From an uncultured Bacteroidales bacterium (GTDB taxonomy: Bacteria; Bacteroidota; Bacteroidia; Bacteroidales; ML635J-15), in NCBI GenBank assembly GCA_937899245.1, contig CALDKB010000052.1, positions 1 to 51,669 of the forward strand: 51,669 nt of DNA, read 5' to 3'. The notes under the pieces were generated by a model, which saw only the letters and a program-made list of their open reading frames with translations, was not told where the DNA came from and ran no database searches. Positions 40,585-49,622 of the stretch are shown here, piece after piece. Position 1 is the stretch's first letter. Each line of letters starts with the position of its first letter. The position numbers and the translations under genes were made by a program.

Positions 40585-41217
40585 CTACCAATTTTTCGTT
40601 ATTTCCAAAACCCTTTGGTAATCGTTATATGTATCAATATCATAGGCCCTTATCAACATTCCTTTCATTGGCAAATGAGGCTCAATTTGATTATATACAT
40701 TATCTGGCGAATACATCACTTTCTTGCGCAACATACAAACGGGCCCTGTCCATTCGTGATCTCCTTTTTCGCGAGAAAAAGCTTGCACGTCCCCATTCTT
40801 GTCTGTTTGCACAAATATAGTCTCTTCCGAACTGATCTCGGAATAACACACAAATTCTCCTTCCGTATTAAGAATTTTCTTTACATCGTCAGGGTGAACT
40901 ATCAAATCACCATCCCACTCCAAAACATATTCTGAAGCATGTTGCGAACCCAAAAAGAAACTAGCTCCTGTCTTTGTTTCAAAATATTTATGATTATAAA
41001 CGAAAACTACATCTTTTCGATATTTTAGCACTTCCTCAATGATATCATTTGCTTGATAGCCAATTACAATCCTAATATCCTCAACGTCTTTAAACATTTC
41101 CAGCTGCCAGGCTATCAATGATTTGCCATTAACTTTAACAAGTGCTTTCGTTTGCCCCAATCCCAAACGAGAACCGATTCCTGCACAACTTATAACAATT
41201 GATTTAACTGACGACAT
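40585..41217 (-). CDS. LicC-like nucleotidyltransferase
   Basis: 210 residues. SCAGIGSRLGLGQTKALVKVNGKSL is the nucleotide-binding start of NTP transferases; LEWDGDLIVH holds the metal-binding Asp. Similar in size and style to LicC-type CTP:phosphocholine cytidylyltransferases. The first 28 bases overlap the 3' end of the HAD phosphatase gene, and the stop is 2 bases from the methyltransferase start. Confidence 0.85.
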   Translation of the reverse strand: MSSVKSIVISCAGIGSRLGLGQTKALVKVNGKSLIAWQLEMFKDVEDIRIVIGYQANDIIEEVLKYRKDVVFVYNHKYFETKTGASFFLGSQHASEYVLEWDGDLIVHPDDVKKILNTEGEFVCYSEISSEETIFVQTDKNGDVQAFSREKGDHEWTGPVCMLRKKVMYSPDNVYNQIEPHLPMKGMLIRAYDIDTYNDYQRVLEITKNW

Positions 41218-41795
41218 AAAGCTTCATCACTGAATATTAAATAATTAGCAAAAGGAAGAATACTTTTTGAGGGATAATGTGTTATTCCTGTAGCAATAGA
41301 AATGTCGGCAATACGCATAGCCTCAATGTCATTATTTCCGCCTCCAACAAAAACTACAGTATAGCCCATATTCTGAAATTTCTCAACAATCTGTTCCATA
41401 CGTAAAATCTTTAGAATTTTAACCACATTGTTGTTCTCTACTGTTGCTTCAGAACAAAAAGCCTCACTGCCGAATTTAGCCAGCAACTTGTTTGTCCAGC
41501 AATCCAAATTACTTGTTGCGACAACACACTGATCCTTATGTAAACGAATAAAATTTACTAGCTCCGAATACATATTTACAGATTCTAACAACAAAGCAAC
41601 TTCATCTACAGGCAACTTACCAAGAATGAACACACTGCGGATAAAACTTTCCACAAAAGGAATATCGCCTTGTATTGTCTCATGCGTTAACAGATCTATT
41701 TCCTCTTGCGCATTGAAATGCTTTGCCACCAAAGATAATGTTTCCTCGGAAGTTATCGTACTGTCAAGATCAAATATGAATTTAATTTTCGACAT
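41190..41795 (-). CDS. HAD-family phosphatase, phosphoserine-phosphatase-like
   Basis: 201 residues. All HAD motifs are visible: FIFDLDSTITSEE (motif I), CVVATSNLD (motif II), and FVGGGNNDIEAMRIADISIA (motif IV). Member of the PSP subgroup. It lies in the headgroup operon, so it could release a phosphorylated precursor, but the substrate is unknown. Confidence 0.88.
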   Translation of the reverse strand: MSKIKFIFDLDSTITSEETLSLVAKHFNAQEEIDLLTHETIQGDIPFVESFIRSVFILGKLPVDEVALLLESVNMYSELVNFIRLHKDQCVVATSNLDCWTNKLLAKFGSEAFCSEATVENNNVVKILKILRMEQIVEKFQNMGYTVVFVGGGNNDIEAMRIADISIATGITHYPSKSILPFANYLIFSDEALCRQLNQLL

Positions 41796-41858
41796 ATCCT
41801 TTTTTTTCCTTATGCAAAAATAATAGAATATTGCACAATTGGCAACAGGAAAATCAAT

Positions 41859-42569
41859 CTAATTATCCTCCAAACTATCTATTATTTTTGCCACTATTCC
41901 CAAATCTTTCCGATACGTAACCTTAATGTTGGAATCTTCTCCATCAACAACATAAATGTTTTCTTCCGGCAAATAGCGCGACACTACTCCACAATCATCT
42001 GTTACGATAAATTTTGGATCCTTGAGTGCATTTTTATAAGCTTCAGCAATTGTTTCAATATGAAATCCTTGTGGCGTCTGCTGGCAACGCAACTGCGAAC
42101 GCAACATGATTTCTCCAACATAGCTACCGGATTCATCAATCCGAAAAATCGTATCGGTGGCAGGAACAGCCACTGCCACAGCATTATATTTTTCCAACGC
42201 AGAAACCACGTCGGAAATTATCCTCTGCGACACCATCGGGCGAACAGCATCATGAAATATTAGATTGCAATCTGTATTTTCGTATTTCCTTATTGCTGAA
42301 AGACTTGAATCGTAGCGTTCGGCACCGCCAAGAAGAATATACGTTAGTTTTTCCCACGAATTTTCGGCTACTATATTTTCCATTAGCGACACAAAATCGC
42401 TATTCACAACTACAGCAATCTCATCTATTCCAGCATTTTTTTCAAACGCATCTATCGAATATTCAATGATTCTCCGTCCACAGACTTGCATGAATTGCTT
42501 CGGCATGTCACCTCCAAGCCGACGTCCGCAACCTCCTGCCAGTATTACAGCTACATTCCGCCTTTTCAT
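41859..42569 (-). CDS. IspD/TarI-type cytidylyltransferase
   Basis: 236 residues. VAVILAGGCGRRLGGDMPKQF, FHDAVRPMVS, and QTPQGFH are the conserved motifs of the IspD family, and the end SNIKVTYRKDL also fits. The position in a headgroup/glycan cluster with a LicC-like enzyme and LicD makes a TarI-like (CDP-polyol) function possible, while IspD (isoprenoid synthesis) is the other choice. The protein alone does not decide. Confidence 0.85.
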   Translation of the reverse strand: MKRRNVAVILAGGCGRRLGGDMPKQFMQVCGRRIIEYSIDAFEKNAGIDEIAVVVNSDFVSLMENIVAENSWEKLTYILLGGAERYDSSLSAIRKYENTDCNLIFHDAVRPMVSQRIISDVVSALEKYNAVAVAVPATDTIFRIDESGSYVGEIMLRSQLRCQQTPQGFHIETIAEAYKNALKDPKFIVTDDCGVVSRYLPEENIYVVDGEDSNIKVTYRKDLGIVAKIIDSLEDN

Positions 42570-42575
42570 AATAGA

Positions 42576-44531
42576 CTATTCTATGCTAATAACCTTAAAT
42601 TCGGTACGTCTGTTCTGCGCCCTGCCCTCCTCTGTGTCGTTCGTAGCCACAGGAACAGAAAAATCATAACCGCTATACGACAACCTTTCCTTGGGCACAC
42701 CCTGCGAAACCAAATATTCGTAAACCGATTTGGCTCGATTTTCCGACAATGTCTTGTTGTATGCCTTTGTTCCTACATTATCGGTATGTCCTCCTATCTC
42801 TATGCTCATCTTAGGATTGGAATTCATATACTCCACAACTTTTCCAAGTTCTGTATATGAGTCTGGCAACAAGGCATAACTTGCTGTTTCAAAGAAGATA
42901 TTCTTCAGCACGACAGTAACTCCCTTCTCTATCGGTTGCAACGGGATATTCATAATATATGGTTCTTCGGGATGCTCAAGGTTTGTCAACGAGAAATTTT
43001 CCGAATAAAACAAATATCCCTCGCGCGACACATTAAATGCATAATCCCTATCTACTGGCAGACAGACCATATATTCGCCTGTGTTTTCGTCAGAATATAT
43101 GTCAACAAGCCGTTCACCACTTTCAATGTCAAGCATTTCACATTGGGCCTTCAAGCGTTCATTAGTCTTCGAATCGTATACATACCCTTTAACGTATGTA
43201 ACCGTTACAGGTTTAACCTCGGGAGGAAGTTCAAATCCATAAATATCGAGATCTCGTTTCCGCCCCGAAGAAGAGAACATTGCCAGATTTCCTTTAGCAT
43301 TGACAATAAGACTTCTTTCCTCGCCCAGCGAATTTATCGGATAGCCGATATTTTTCGGCTTGGACCATGTTTTTCCTTCATCTTCAGTCTTGGACACAAA
43401 AAGGTCATAACTGCCAAGTCCGGGATGTCCCTTGGAAGCGAAATACAGTGTCTTGCAGTCTGGATGAATAAACGGAGACACATCCTCGTAGGGAGTATTT
43501 ACGACTCCACCCAGATTTTCGGCTGGTTTTAGAGCGTTTCCCCTGCTGTCGATTTCCACACGCCAGATATCTGTCTTTCCAAAACCTCCGGGACGCGACG
43601 AAGAAAAATACAGGTACTTGCCATCCGACGACAAAGAAGGATTGCTTTCCCAGTGTGTCGTATTTACCGACCGCATATTCTGCGGATGCGACCATTGGTT
43701 GCCCTGCCAGAACAGTATGTAGAGGTCACAACTTCCCTCTCCGTCCGGACGGTTGCATGCCGTAATCACACAAGTCTTTCCATCGGCCGAAATACATTGG
43801 GCTCCTTCGTTAAGTTCCGTATTTATCTTGCCCTGAAGAGGAAATGCATTATCATACTTTCCTGTTTCCTGGTTTCTTTTTGCAAAGTACAAGTCTTCGT
43901 TCATATTTGCCTGGCTGCGCGAAGGATTATTTGCGTTCAACGGCACCTGACGTGTAAAAACCAGCATTTCCTCATCGGCAGAAAGAGACGGCCAGTACTC
44001 GTCCCATTCACTATTTATCCTGCCTACGCTTTGAGGATGGAAATCGACAGGATTACGCACGGCGCTGTCGGAAAACGTGATATACTCGCGAAGTCGTTCC
44101 GTATCGAATTTCTCATACGTCTTGATGTCGGCATTTTCATAAAAGAAATCGATATATTCCTTTGCTGACGCATATTCACCTATTCCATAATTATGCATTG
44201 CCAGTTTTAGTGTAATTCCATAATCGTAATGCGGATCTATCTCGTCAACTTTCGAATAGAACGCAATCGAAGCCTTGATGTCACCAAGAAAATCATATAT
44301 TTCAGCTTTCAGCACATAGGCCTCCAAAAACATCGAATCTTTTGCAATAGCATTGTTGACATCGTCGAGCGCATATTTCACAGTCAGATCCGAGCGGCCG
44401 TTCTGATAATAACTTACAGCCTTCTCAAAACTCTTTATTGCCGCCTTCGACTTGGTATGGTATTCAAAATCCTGCGAAAACGCAATGGTGCAAAACAACA
44501 GCGCAAGGATAGCCGAAAATATTTTTCTCAT
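42576..44531 (-). CDS. OmpA-family protein with TPR and PD40 domains
   Basis: About 651 residues. I choose ATG 44531 since it starts a signal peptide (MRKIFSAILALLFCTIAFS). Domains: TPR-like repeats (about 20-150), a WD40-like PD40 beta-propeller (about 180-450, with repeated TLYFAS/YLYFSSSRPGGFG motifs), a carboxypeptidase-regulatory-like domain (about 465-560), and a C-terminal OmpA peptidoglycan-binding domain (ETASYALLPDSYTELG, GGHTDNVGTKAYNKTLSENR). Such PorE-like proteins are common in Bacteroidota envelopes. The stop lies 6 bases before the IspD/TarI-like gene, so they may be co-transcribed. Confidence 0.9.
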   Translation of the reverse strand: MRKIFSAILALLFCTIAFSQDFEYHTKSKAAIKSFEKAVSYYQNGRSDLTVKYALDDVNNAIAKDSMFLEAYVLKAEIYDFLGDIKASIAFYSKVDEIDPHYDYGITLKLAMHNYGIGEYASAKEYIDFFYENADIKTYEKFDTERLREYITFSDSAVRNPVDFHPQSVGRINSEWDEYWPSLSADEEMLVFTRQVPLNANNPSRSQANMNEDLYFAKRNQETGKYDNAFPLQGKINTELNEGAQCISADGKTCVITACNRPDGEGSCDLYILFWQGNQWSHPQNMRSVNTTHWESNPSLSSDGKYLYFSSSRPGGFGKTDIWRVEIDSRGNALKPAENLGGVVNTPYEDVSPFIHPDCKTLYFASKGHPGLGSYDLFVSKTEDEGKTWSKPKNIGYPINSLGEERSLIVNAKGNLAMFSSSGRKRDLDIYGFELPPEVKPVTVTYVKGYVYDSKTNERLKAQCEMLDIESGERLVDIYSDENTGEYMVCLPVDRDYAFNVSREGYLFYSENFSLTNLEHPEEPYIMNIPLQPIEKGVTVVLKNIFFETASYALLPDSYTELGKVVEYMNSNPKMSIEIGGHTDNVGTKAYNKTLSENRAKSVYEYLVSQGVPKERLSYSGYDFSVPVATNDTEEGRAQNRRTEFKVISIE

Positions 44532-44577
44532 AAACAGATATCTAATTAGAACGAACAAATTTACAAATAAAAAAAAG

Positions 44578-44614
44578 ATTTCCCAGCATTCTTAAGAAGA
44601 ATACTGGGAAATTT
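44578..44614 (-). terminator. Terminator of rho
   Basis: Near-perfect hairpin TTTCCCAG-ATTCTT / AAGAAT-CTGGGAAA; on the minus strand it is followed by a run of T. It sits 20 bases beyond the rho stop. Confidence 0.8.
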
Positions 44615-44634
44615 TATTGCAAACAAAGCAACTA

Positions 44635-46650
44635 TTAAAGTCCCTTGTCCATTGTCATCAGGAACTCCTCGTTAGTCGGAGATTGCATTAAGCGTGTGCG
44701 AATGAATTCCATAGCCTCAACAGAAGTCATATCGGCCAGATATTCTCGCATTATCCACAAGCGGTTTACTATTGTTTCGTCTACTAGCAAATCTTCGCGG
44801 CGTGTACTTGATGCAGTAACATCGACAGCCGGATATATACGGCGATTAGAAAGTTTTCTATCGAGCTGCAGTTCCATATTACCGGTTCCCTTGAACTCTT
44901 CAAAGATAACATCATCCATCTTCGAGCCTGTTTCGGTAAGTGCCGTAGCAAGAATTGTCAGCGAACCGCCGTTTTCGATGTTACGAGCAGCGCCGAAGAA
45001 ACGTTTCGGTTTGTGAAGTGCATTTGAATCAACACCACCAGACAATACTCTTCCAGAAGCTGGTGCTACAGTATTGTATGCACGTGCAAGACGTGTTATA
45101 GAATCGAGCAGAATCACAACATCGTGTCCGCATTCAACCATTCGCTTTGCTTTTTCAAGAACAATACTTGCGACCTTCACGTGGCGCTCTGCCGGTTCGT
45201 CGAAAGTAGAAGCTATAACCTCGGCATTAACATTGCGGGCCATATCGGTAACTTCCTCAGGACGTTCATCGATGAGTAGGATTATCAGGTAAACTTCAGG
45301 ATGATTATCGGCTATTGCATTTGCTATTTCCTGAAGCAATACGGTTTTACCGGTCTTAGGCTGTGCAACGATCAAACCACGCTGTCCCTTACCAATCGGG
45401 GCAAACAAATCGACAACTCTTGTTGAAAGATTTGCATGGCCCTTACCTGTAATGTTGAATTTTTCATTTGGGAACAGAGGTGTCAGATGGTCGAACGGAA
45501 TTCTGTCGCGAACCAAAGCCGGATCCAGGCCGTTTATCTTGATGACCTTTGTCAATGGGAAATATTTTTCACCTTCCTTTGGCGGACGTACCGAGCCTTC
45601 AATTGTATCACCGGTCTTTAGTCCGAATAACTTTATTTGCGACTGCGACACATATACGTCATCTGGAGAATTCAAGTAATAATAGTCGGCAGAACGCAAG
45701 AAGCCATAGTTTTCAGGCATTATTTCGAGCACACCTGTAACAGTAACGATACCAGAGAAATCATAAGTTTCTCTAACTGGAGCCTCTTCTTTTTCGGGCT
45801 GAGGTTGTGTGTTCTGCTGCTGTGACTGCTGGTTTTGCTGTGGCCTTTGCTGACGCTGAGCGTCTACTGGCTGTTCCTGGCCCTTATTTTCAGGGCGCTG
45901 CGGCCTTCTATGCTGGTCGAACTTTTGATATGGCTTGTGGAACTCTGGTTTTGGCTGTGAGTCTTCATTTTTAGCAAAATCTGGCTTCCTCTCACCGCCA
46001 GAAGGCGTTGCGACTATGTTTGTCCTTGCATCTTCAGGGCTGAAAGAGATTGCTGGCTCCGTATTATTCTTTTGCAGACGCGGTTCGGCATTATTGTTTA
46101 CAAACACCATCTTGGCAGAAGAATCACCCTCGTCAAAATGAGTCGTCATAACTGGAGTATGGGTAATATGCTGACGGACACGTTTCTTTGGTGCAGGCAC
46201 AACCTTTTCCTCATCCGTTTTTCTTTTTTTAACGGGTTTTGACAATGGCGCCATAATATCATCAATGTCGGAAAGATCCTCTCCGTCGAAATCATCATCG
46301 TCATCGTCTTTTATTTTTCTTGAATATCCATCGTCTGAAGGCTTAATACCAGCCATTATGTCATCACCATCGAACAGGTCGTCATCGGCATCGGCTTCAT
46401 CATCGTCGTCGTCATCATCCAGACTTCTTGACAATTTGCCCTCAAACAGATCGAAATCCCTATCATTTGCCAATCGATCATCGTCATCTGCATCTGCTTC
46501 CTCATTGGTTGCAATGCGCTCCTGTTCATCCAAAATCTTCTTGATAAGATCAATTTTACGAAATGCTTCCACCCTTTTTATGCCTAATTCCTTTGCATAT
46601 TCTCTCAACTCGGGCAACAAGCAACTGTTAAGCTCTGAATTGCTTTTCAT
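44635..46650 (-). CDS. rho: Transcription termination factor Rho
   Basis: 671 residues, much longer than the roughly 420 of E. coli Rho. The C-terminal 375 residues are a complete Rho core: RNA-binding fold (GVLEIMPENYGFLRSADYYY), P-loop QPKTGKTVLL, LLIDERPEEVTDM, and GVDSNALHKPKRFFGAARN (Q- and R-loop region). The N-terminal 290 residues are an insertion: runs of Asp/Glu (DDDDDDDEADADDD) followed by Gln- and Pro-rich sequence, as known for Bacteroidota Rho, where the insertion can support phase separation. Here the acidic part is especially long. Confidence 0.97.
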   Translation of the reverse strand: MKSNSELNSCLLPELREYAKELGIKRVEAFRKIDLIKKILDEQERIATNEEADADDDDRLANDRDFDLFEGKLSRSLDDDDDDDEADADDDLFDGDDIMAGIKPSDDGYSRKIKDDDDDDFDGEDLSDIDDIMAPLSKPVKKRKTDEEKVVPAPKKRVRQHITHTPVMTTHFDEGDSSAKMVFVNNNAEPRLQKNNTEPAISFSPEDARTNIVATPSGGERKPDFAKNEDSQPKPEFHKPYQKFDQHRRPQRPENKGQEQPVDAQRQQRPQQNQQSQQQNTQPQPEKEEAPVRETYDFSGIVTVTGVLEIMPENYGFLRSADYYYLNSPDDVYVSQSQIKLFGLKTGDTIEGSVRPPKEGEKYFPLTKVIKINGLDPALVRDRIPFDHLTPLFPNEKFNITGKGHANLSTRVVDLFAPIGKGQRGLIVAQPKTGKTVLLQEIANAIADNHPEVYLIILLIDERPEEVTDMARNVNAEVIASTFDEPAERHVKVASIVLEKAKRMVECGHDVVILLDSITRLARAYNTVAPASGRVLSGGVDSNALHKPKRFFGAARNIENGGSLTILATALTETGSKMDDVIFEEFKGTGNMELQLDRKLSNRRIYPAVDVTASSTRREDLLVDETIVNRLWIMREYLADMTSVEAMEFIRTRLMQSPTNEEFLMTMDKGL

Positions 46651-46993
46651 TCTATGAAATAATGTTAATGTATCTGTCGCACTATAGTGTGAACTAAAAA
46701 AATATAATTACTCTTGATTCTCAAATGAAAAAATCGCCAATCCAAAAAACCTTACGAGTGGTCTACATTTGGAATATATGTGTTTCTGATTTTTTCTTTT
46801 TGTAATTATGACACTCTTGCCGCATACGACTCGATTGTCAATCTTTCACAAAGGTAAATATTTTTATTAAGTGAACAGTTTTTTGCAACAACTTTTTTTC
46901 ACAATGTAAGCGAGAAGCAAAAGACTATAAAACAAAAGGTTGACTGCGATATTAACCGTTGTCAACCTTTCTGTTTGCTATTTTTCAATTGGA
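46651..46993. other. Intergenic region between pheT and rho
   Basis: 343 bases with no gene. It holds the pheT terminator (46937-46972) and the leader of rho. The hairpin CGCACTATAGTG / CACTATAGTGCG lies near 46679. Rho genes are often autoregulated in their leader, so the length may matter. Confidence 0.45.
46937..46972 (-). terminator. Terminator of pheT
   Basis: AAAGGTTGAC / GTCAACCTTT; on the minus strand followed by TTTTGTTTTAT. It lies 22 bases beyond the pheT stop. Confidence 0.8.
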
Positions 46994-49426
46994 CTATCTT
47001 AACTTGGCGCCCAAATCTTTCTCGTAAACGTAAATAAGCTTCTGCATAATCTTATCAATCTGCTTGTCGTTCATTGTCTTTTCAGTATCCTCCAATTCGA
47101 AGCTCAAGGCATACGATATTTTGCCGGGCTCAAGGTTCTTACCCTCGTAAACGTCGAACAAGCCAACTCCGACAATATGCTTTGGTTCTACCTTGTATGC
47201 AATCTCTTCAAGCTGCCTGTATGTTACGTTCTTGTCGATTAGCAATGCCAAGTCGCGACGAACACGCGGGAACTTTGATATCGGCTGATATTCTATCTTG
47301 TGCTTCTTTGCGTAATTCAAAAGTACATCCCAATTTATTTCCGCATAGAAAACATCCTGGTCAATGTCGAATTTCTTGAGAACAGATTTCGAAACCACTG
47401 CTACGCGAGCAACATCCTTGTCCTTCAATTTGAAAGTCTGGAAAGTACTGAACTTTTCATCCGACGAAACATCAAACTTCAAGTTCGACATGTCGATTCC
47501 AATTTTTTTCAGCACTGCGGCAACAGCCGACTTAAGCATATAATAGTCTGTTGGATTATCCTTCAGATTCCAGCTCAACGGATTACGCTTTCCTGTAATC
47601 CACATTCCAATGTATTGTGTTTCGCTGTATGCCGTAATGTCAGAAACCTGCTTCTCCTGATTATAATAATAGGTACGACCGAATTCAAAGAACTTAAGGT
47701 CGCCATTACGATAATTAAGGTTCTGCTTGATGCTGTTCAAACCGCCATAAAGCAATGATGGACGCATAATATTCAGTTCACGGCTCAAAGGATTGTAAAT
47801 CTTCACCAGACGGTTTGCGTATTCGCTGTTCTCGGCCACATCGTCGGCGGAAATCATCGAAAGACACATAATTTCGCTGTAACCAACGCCCGTAAGCACA
47901 TCTGAAACCAAATTCATCATTTTTTGCGGTTCCGGCTTTTCCGGATAGTTGATGCTGAACGAGATATGATTCGGAACTTCGATATTATTGTAGCCGTATA
48001 TTCTCATAATGTCTTCAACGACATCGGCTTCGTGAGTAACGTCAACGCGATATGTCGGAATTTCAAGCTTCAAGTCGCGACCTTTATCCTCCAAGATCTT
48101 CATCTCGAGCAAACCAATAATTTCGCGTATGCGGGCTTCTGGAATCGCCTTGCCTATCAACGCATTTCCTCGATCGATATTGTAGTCGACTACTGCAGGT
48201 GCAATAGGATTAGGATAAACATCTGTGATTTCGGAAGCAATACGGCCGCACCCCATTTCAACGATAAGACTTGCAGCACGGCGCAAAGCATAAGGCACCA
48301 TATTTATGTCAACACCACGTTCGAAATGGAACGACGCATCGGTCTTAAGTCCGTGGAATTTTGATGTCTTTCGAATTGATACCGGGCTGAAATATGCAGC
48401 TTCGATGAAAACATTCTTTGTTTCGCTTGATATACCGGACTTTTCGCCGCCGAAGACACCACCGATGCACATTGGTTCATCGGCATTGCATATCATTAGG
48501 TCGGTAGCAGCAAGCTTGCGTTCAACACCATCGAGAGTAACGAACTTAGTGCCTTCAACAACATTCTTAACGATAATCTGATTGCCGGTAATCTTGTCGG
48601 CATCAAAAGCATGAAGTGGGTTACCCGTTTCGTACAAAACGAAATTAGTAACATCCACAATATTGTTAATAGGATTCAAGCCAACCGATTTCAGACGATT
48701 TTTCAACCATTCCGGAGATTCCTGAACCTTAACATCTGTCAAACAAATGCCCATATAACGACGGCAAGCATCGGTATTTTCAATCTTGACATCAATCTTG
48801 ATCTCGTTTTTCGGATTTTCGGTGATTTCTGCCTTTGGAACCGAATATTTTATACCCTTAACAGCTGCAACATCGCGGGCAGCACCAATATGGCAAGCGC
48901 CATCAATGCGGTTTGGAGTAATATCAACTTCAATAGCCGTATCGTTTTCAACCTTGAAATATTCTGCTGCCGGAGTTCCAACCTTTGCATCAGCCGGAAG
49001 CACCATGATACCATCGTGAGATGTACCGATATTCATTTCGTCTTCGGCGCAAATCATACCTTCCGACGGTTCGCCACGAAGCTTCGACTTCTTGATTTCA
49101 AATATTCCATCCTTTGCGTAAATCAAAGTACCGATTGTTGCAACAACAACCTTTTGTCCGGCAGCAACATTCGGCGCACCACAAACAATGTGAAGCGGTT
49201 CCTCGCGACCAACATCAACAGTCGTAACATGCAAATGATCTGAATTTGGATGAGGAATGCAAGTGAGAACTTCTCCGATAACAAAGCCCTTCAGTCCACC
49301 AGGAACACTCGAAACTTCCTCAGTGCCATCGACTTCGAGTCCAACACTTGTCAATGTTTTTGCCAATTCTTCGGGCGATTCGTCGAACGCCACATAATTC
49401 TTAAGCCAGTTGTATGAAATCTTCAT
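46994..49426 (-). CDS. pheT: Phenylalanine--tRNA ligase beta subunit
   Basis: 810 residues, full length. Begins MKISYNWLKNYVAFDESPEEL and contains the tRNA-binding OB domain (about 40-150), the B3/B4 core (about 210-370), B5 and the catalytic-like core (about 400-690), and the C-terminal anticodon-binding FDX-ACB domain (YQPISKFPRVRRDLALLID). Forms the alpha2-beta2 enzyme with PheS, not encoded here. Confidence 0.97.
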   Translation of the reverse strand: MKISYNWLKNYVAFDESPEELAKTLTSVGLEVDGTEEVSSVPGGLKGFVIGEVLTCIPHPNSDHLHVTTVDVGREEPLHIVCGAPNVAAGQKVVVATIGTLIYAKDGIFEIKKSKLRGEPSEGMICAEDEMNIGTSHDGIMVLPADAKVGTPAAEYFKVENDTAIEVDITPNRIDGACHIGAARDVAAVKGIKYSVPKAEITENPKNEIKIDVKIENTDACRRYMGICLTDVKVQESPEWLKNRLKSVGLNPINNIVDVTNFVLYETGNPLHAFDADKITGNQIIVKNVVEGTKFVTLDGVERKLAATDLMICNADEPMCIGGVFGGEKSGISSETKNVFIEAAYFSPVSIRKTSKFHGLKTDASFHFERGVDINMVPYALRRAASLIVEMGCGRIASEITDVYPNPIAPAVVDYNIDRGNALIGKAIPEARIREIIGLLEMKILEDKGRDLKLEIPTYRVDVTHEADVVEDIMRIYGYNNIEVPNHISFSINYPEKPEPQKMMNLVSDVLTGVGYSEIMCLSMISADDVAENSEYANRLVKIYNPLSRELNIMRPSLLYGGLNSIKQNLNYRNGDLKFFEFGRTYYYNQEKQVSDITAYSETQYIGMWITGKRNPLSWNLKDNPTDYYMLKSAVAAVLKKIGIDMSNLKFDVSSDEKFSTFQTFKLKDKDVARVAVVSKSVLKKFDIDQDVFYAEINWDVLLNYAKKHKIEYQPISKFPRVRRDLALLIDKNVTYRQLEEIAYKVEPKHIVGVGLFDVYEGKNLEPGKISYALSFELEDTEKTMNDKQIDKIMQKLIYVYEKDLGAKLR

Positions 49427-49571
49427 CGTTAAAACTTTTTGGACTGCAAATATAATCTAATTTTATTGCTATTAGCATCAGTTATTCAACAAAATATTAC
49501 GCGTACGGCTTGATTGAAAATCAAAGTGTAACTTATTAATTCAAATGTTCGCAAACAACCAAAATAATTAT

Positions 49572-49579
49572 TACATTTG
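49572..49579 (+). promoter_or_regulatory. -7 box of glyA
   Basis: TACATTTG, matching TAnnTTTG, 43 bases before the glyA ATG at 49623. Confidence 0.7.
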
Positions 49580-49622
49580 CCAAAAATTTTTCAAAACACA
49601 ACTAAATTAAAAATACTATATC

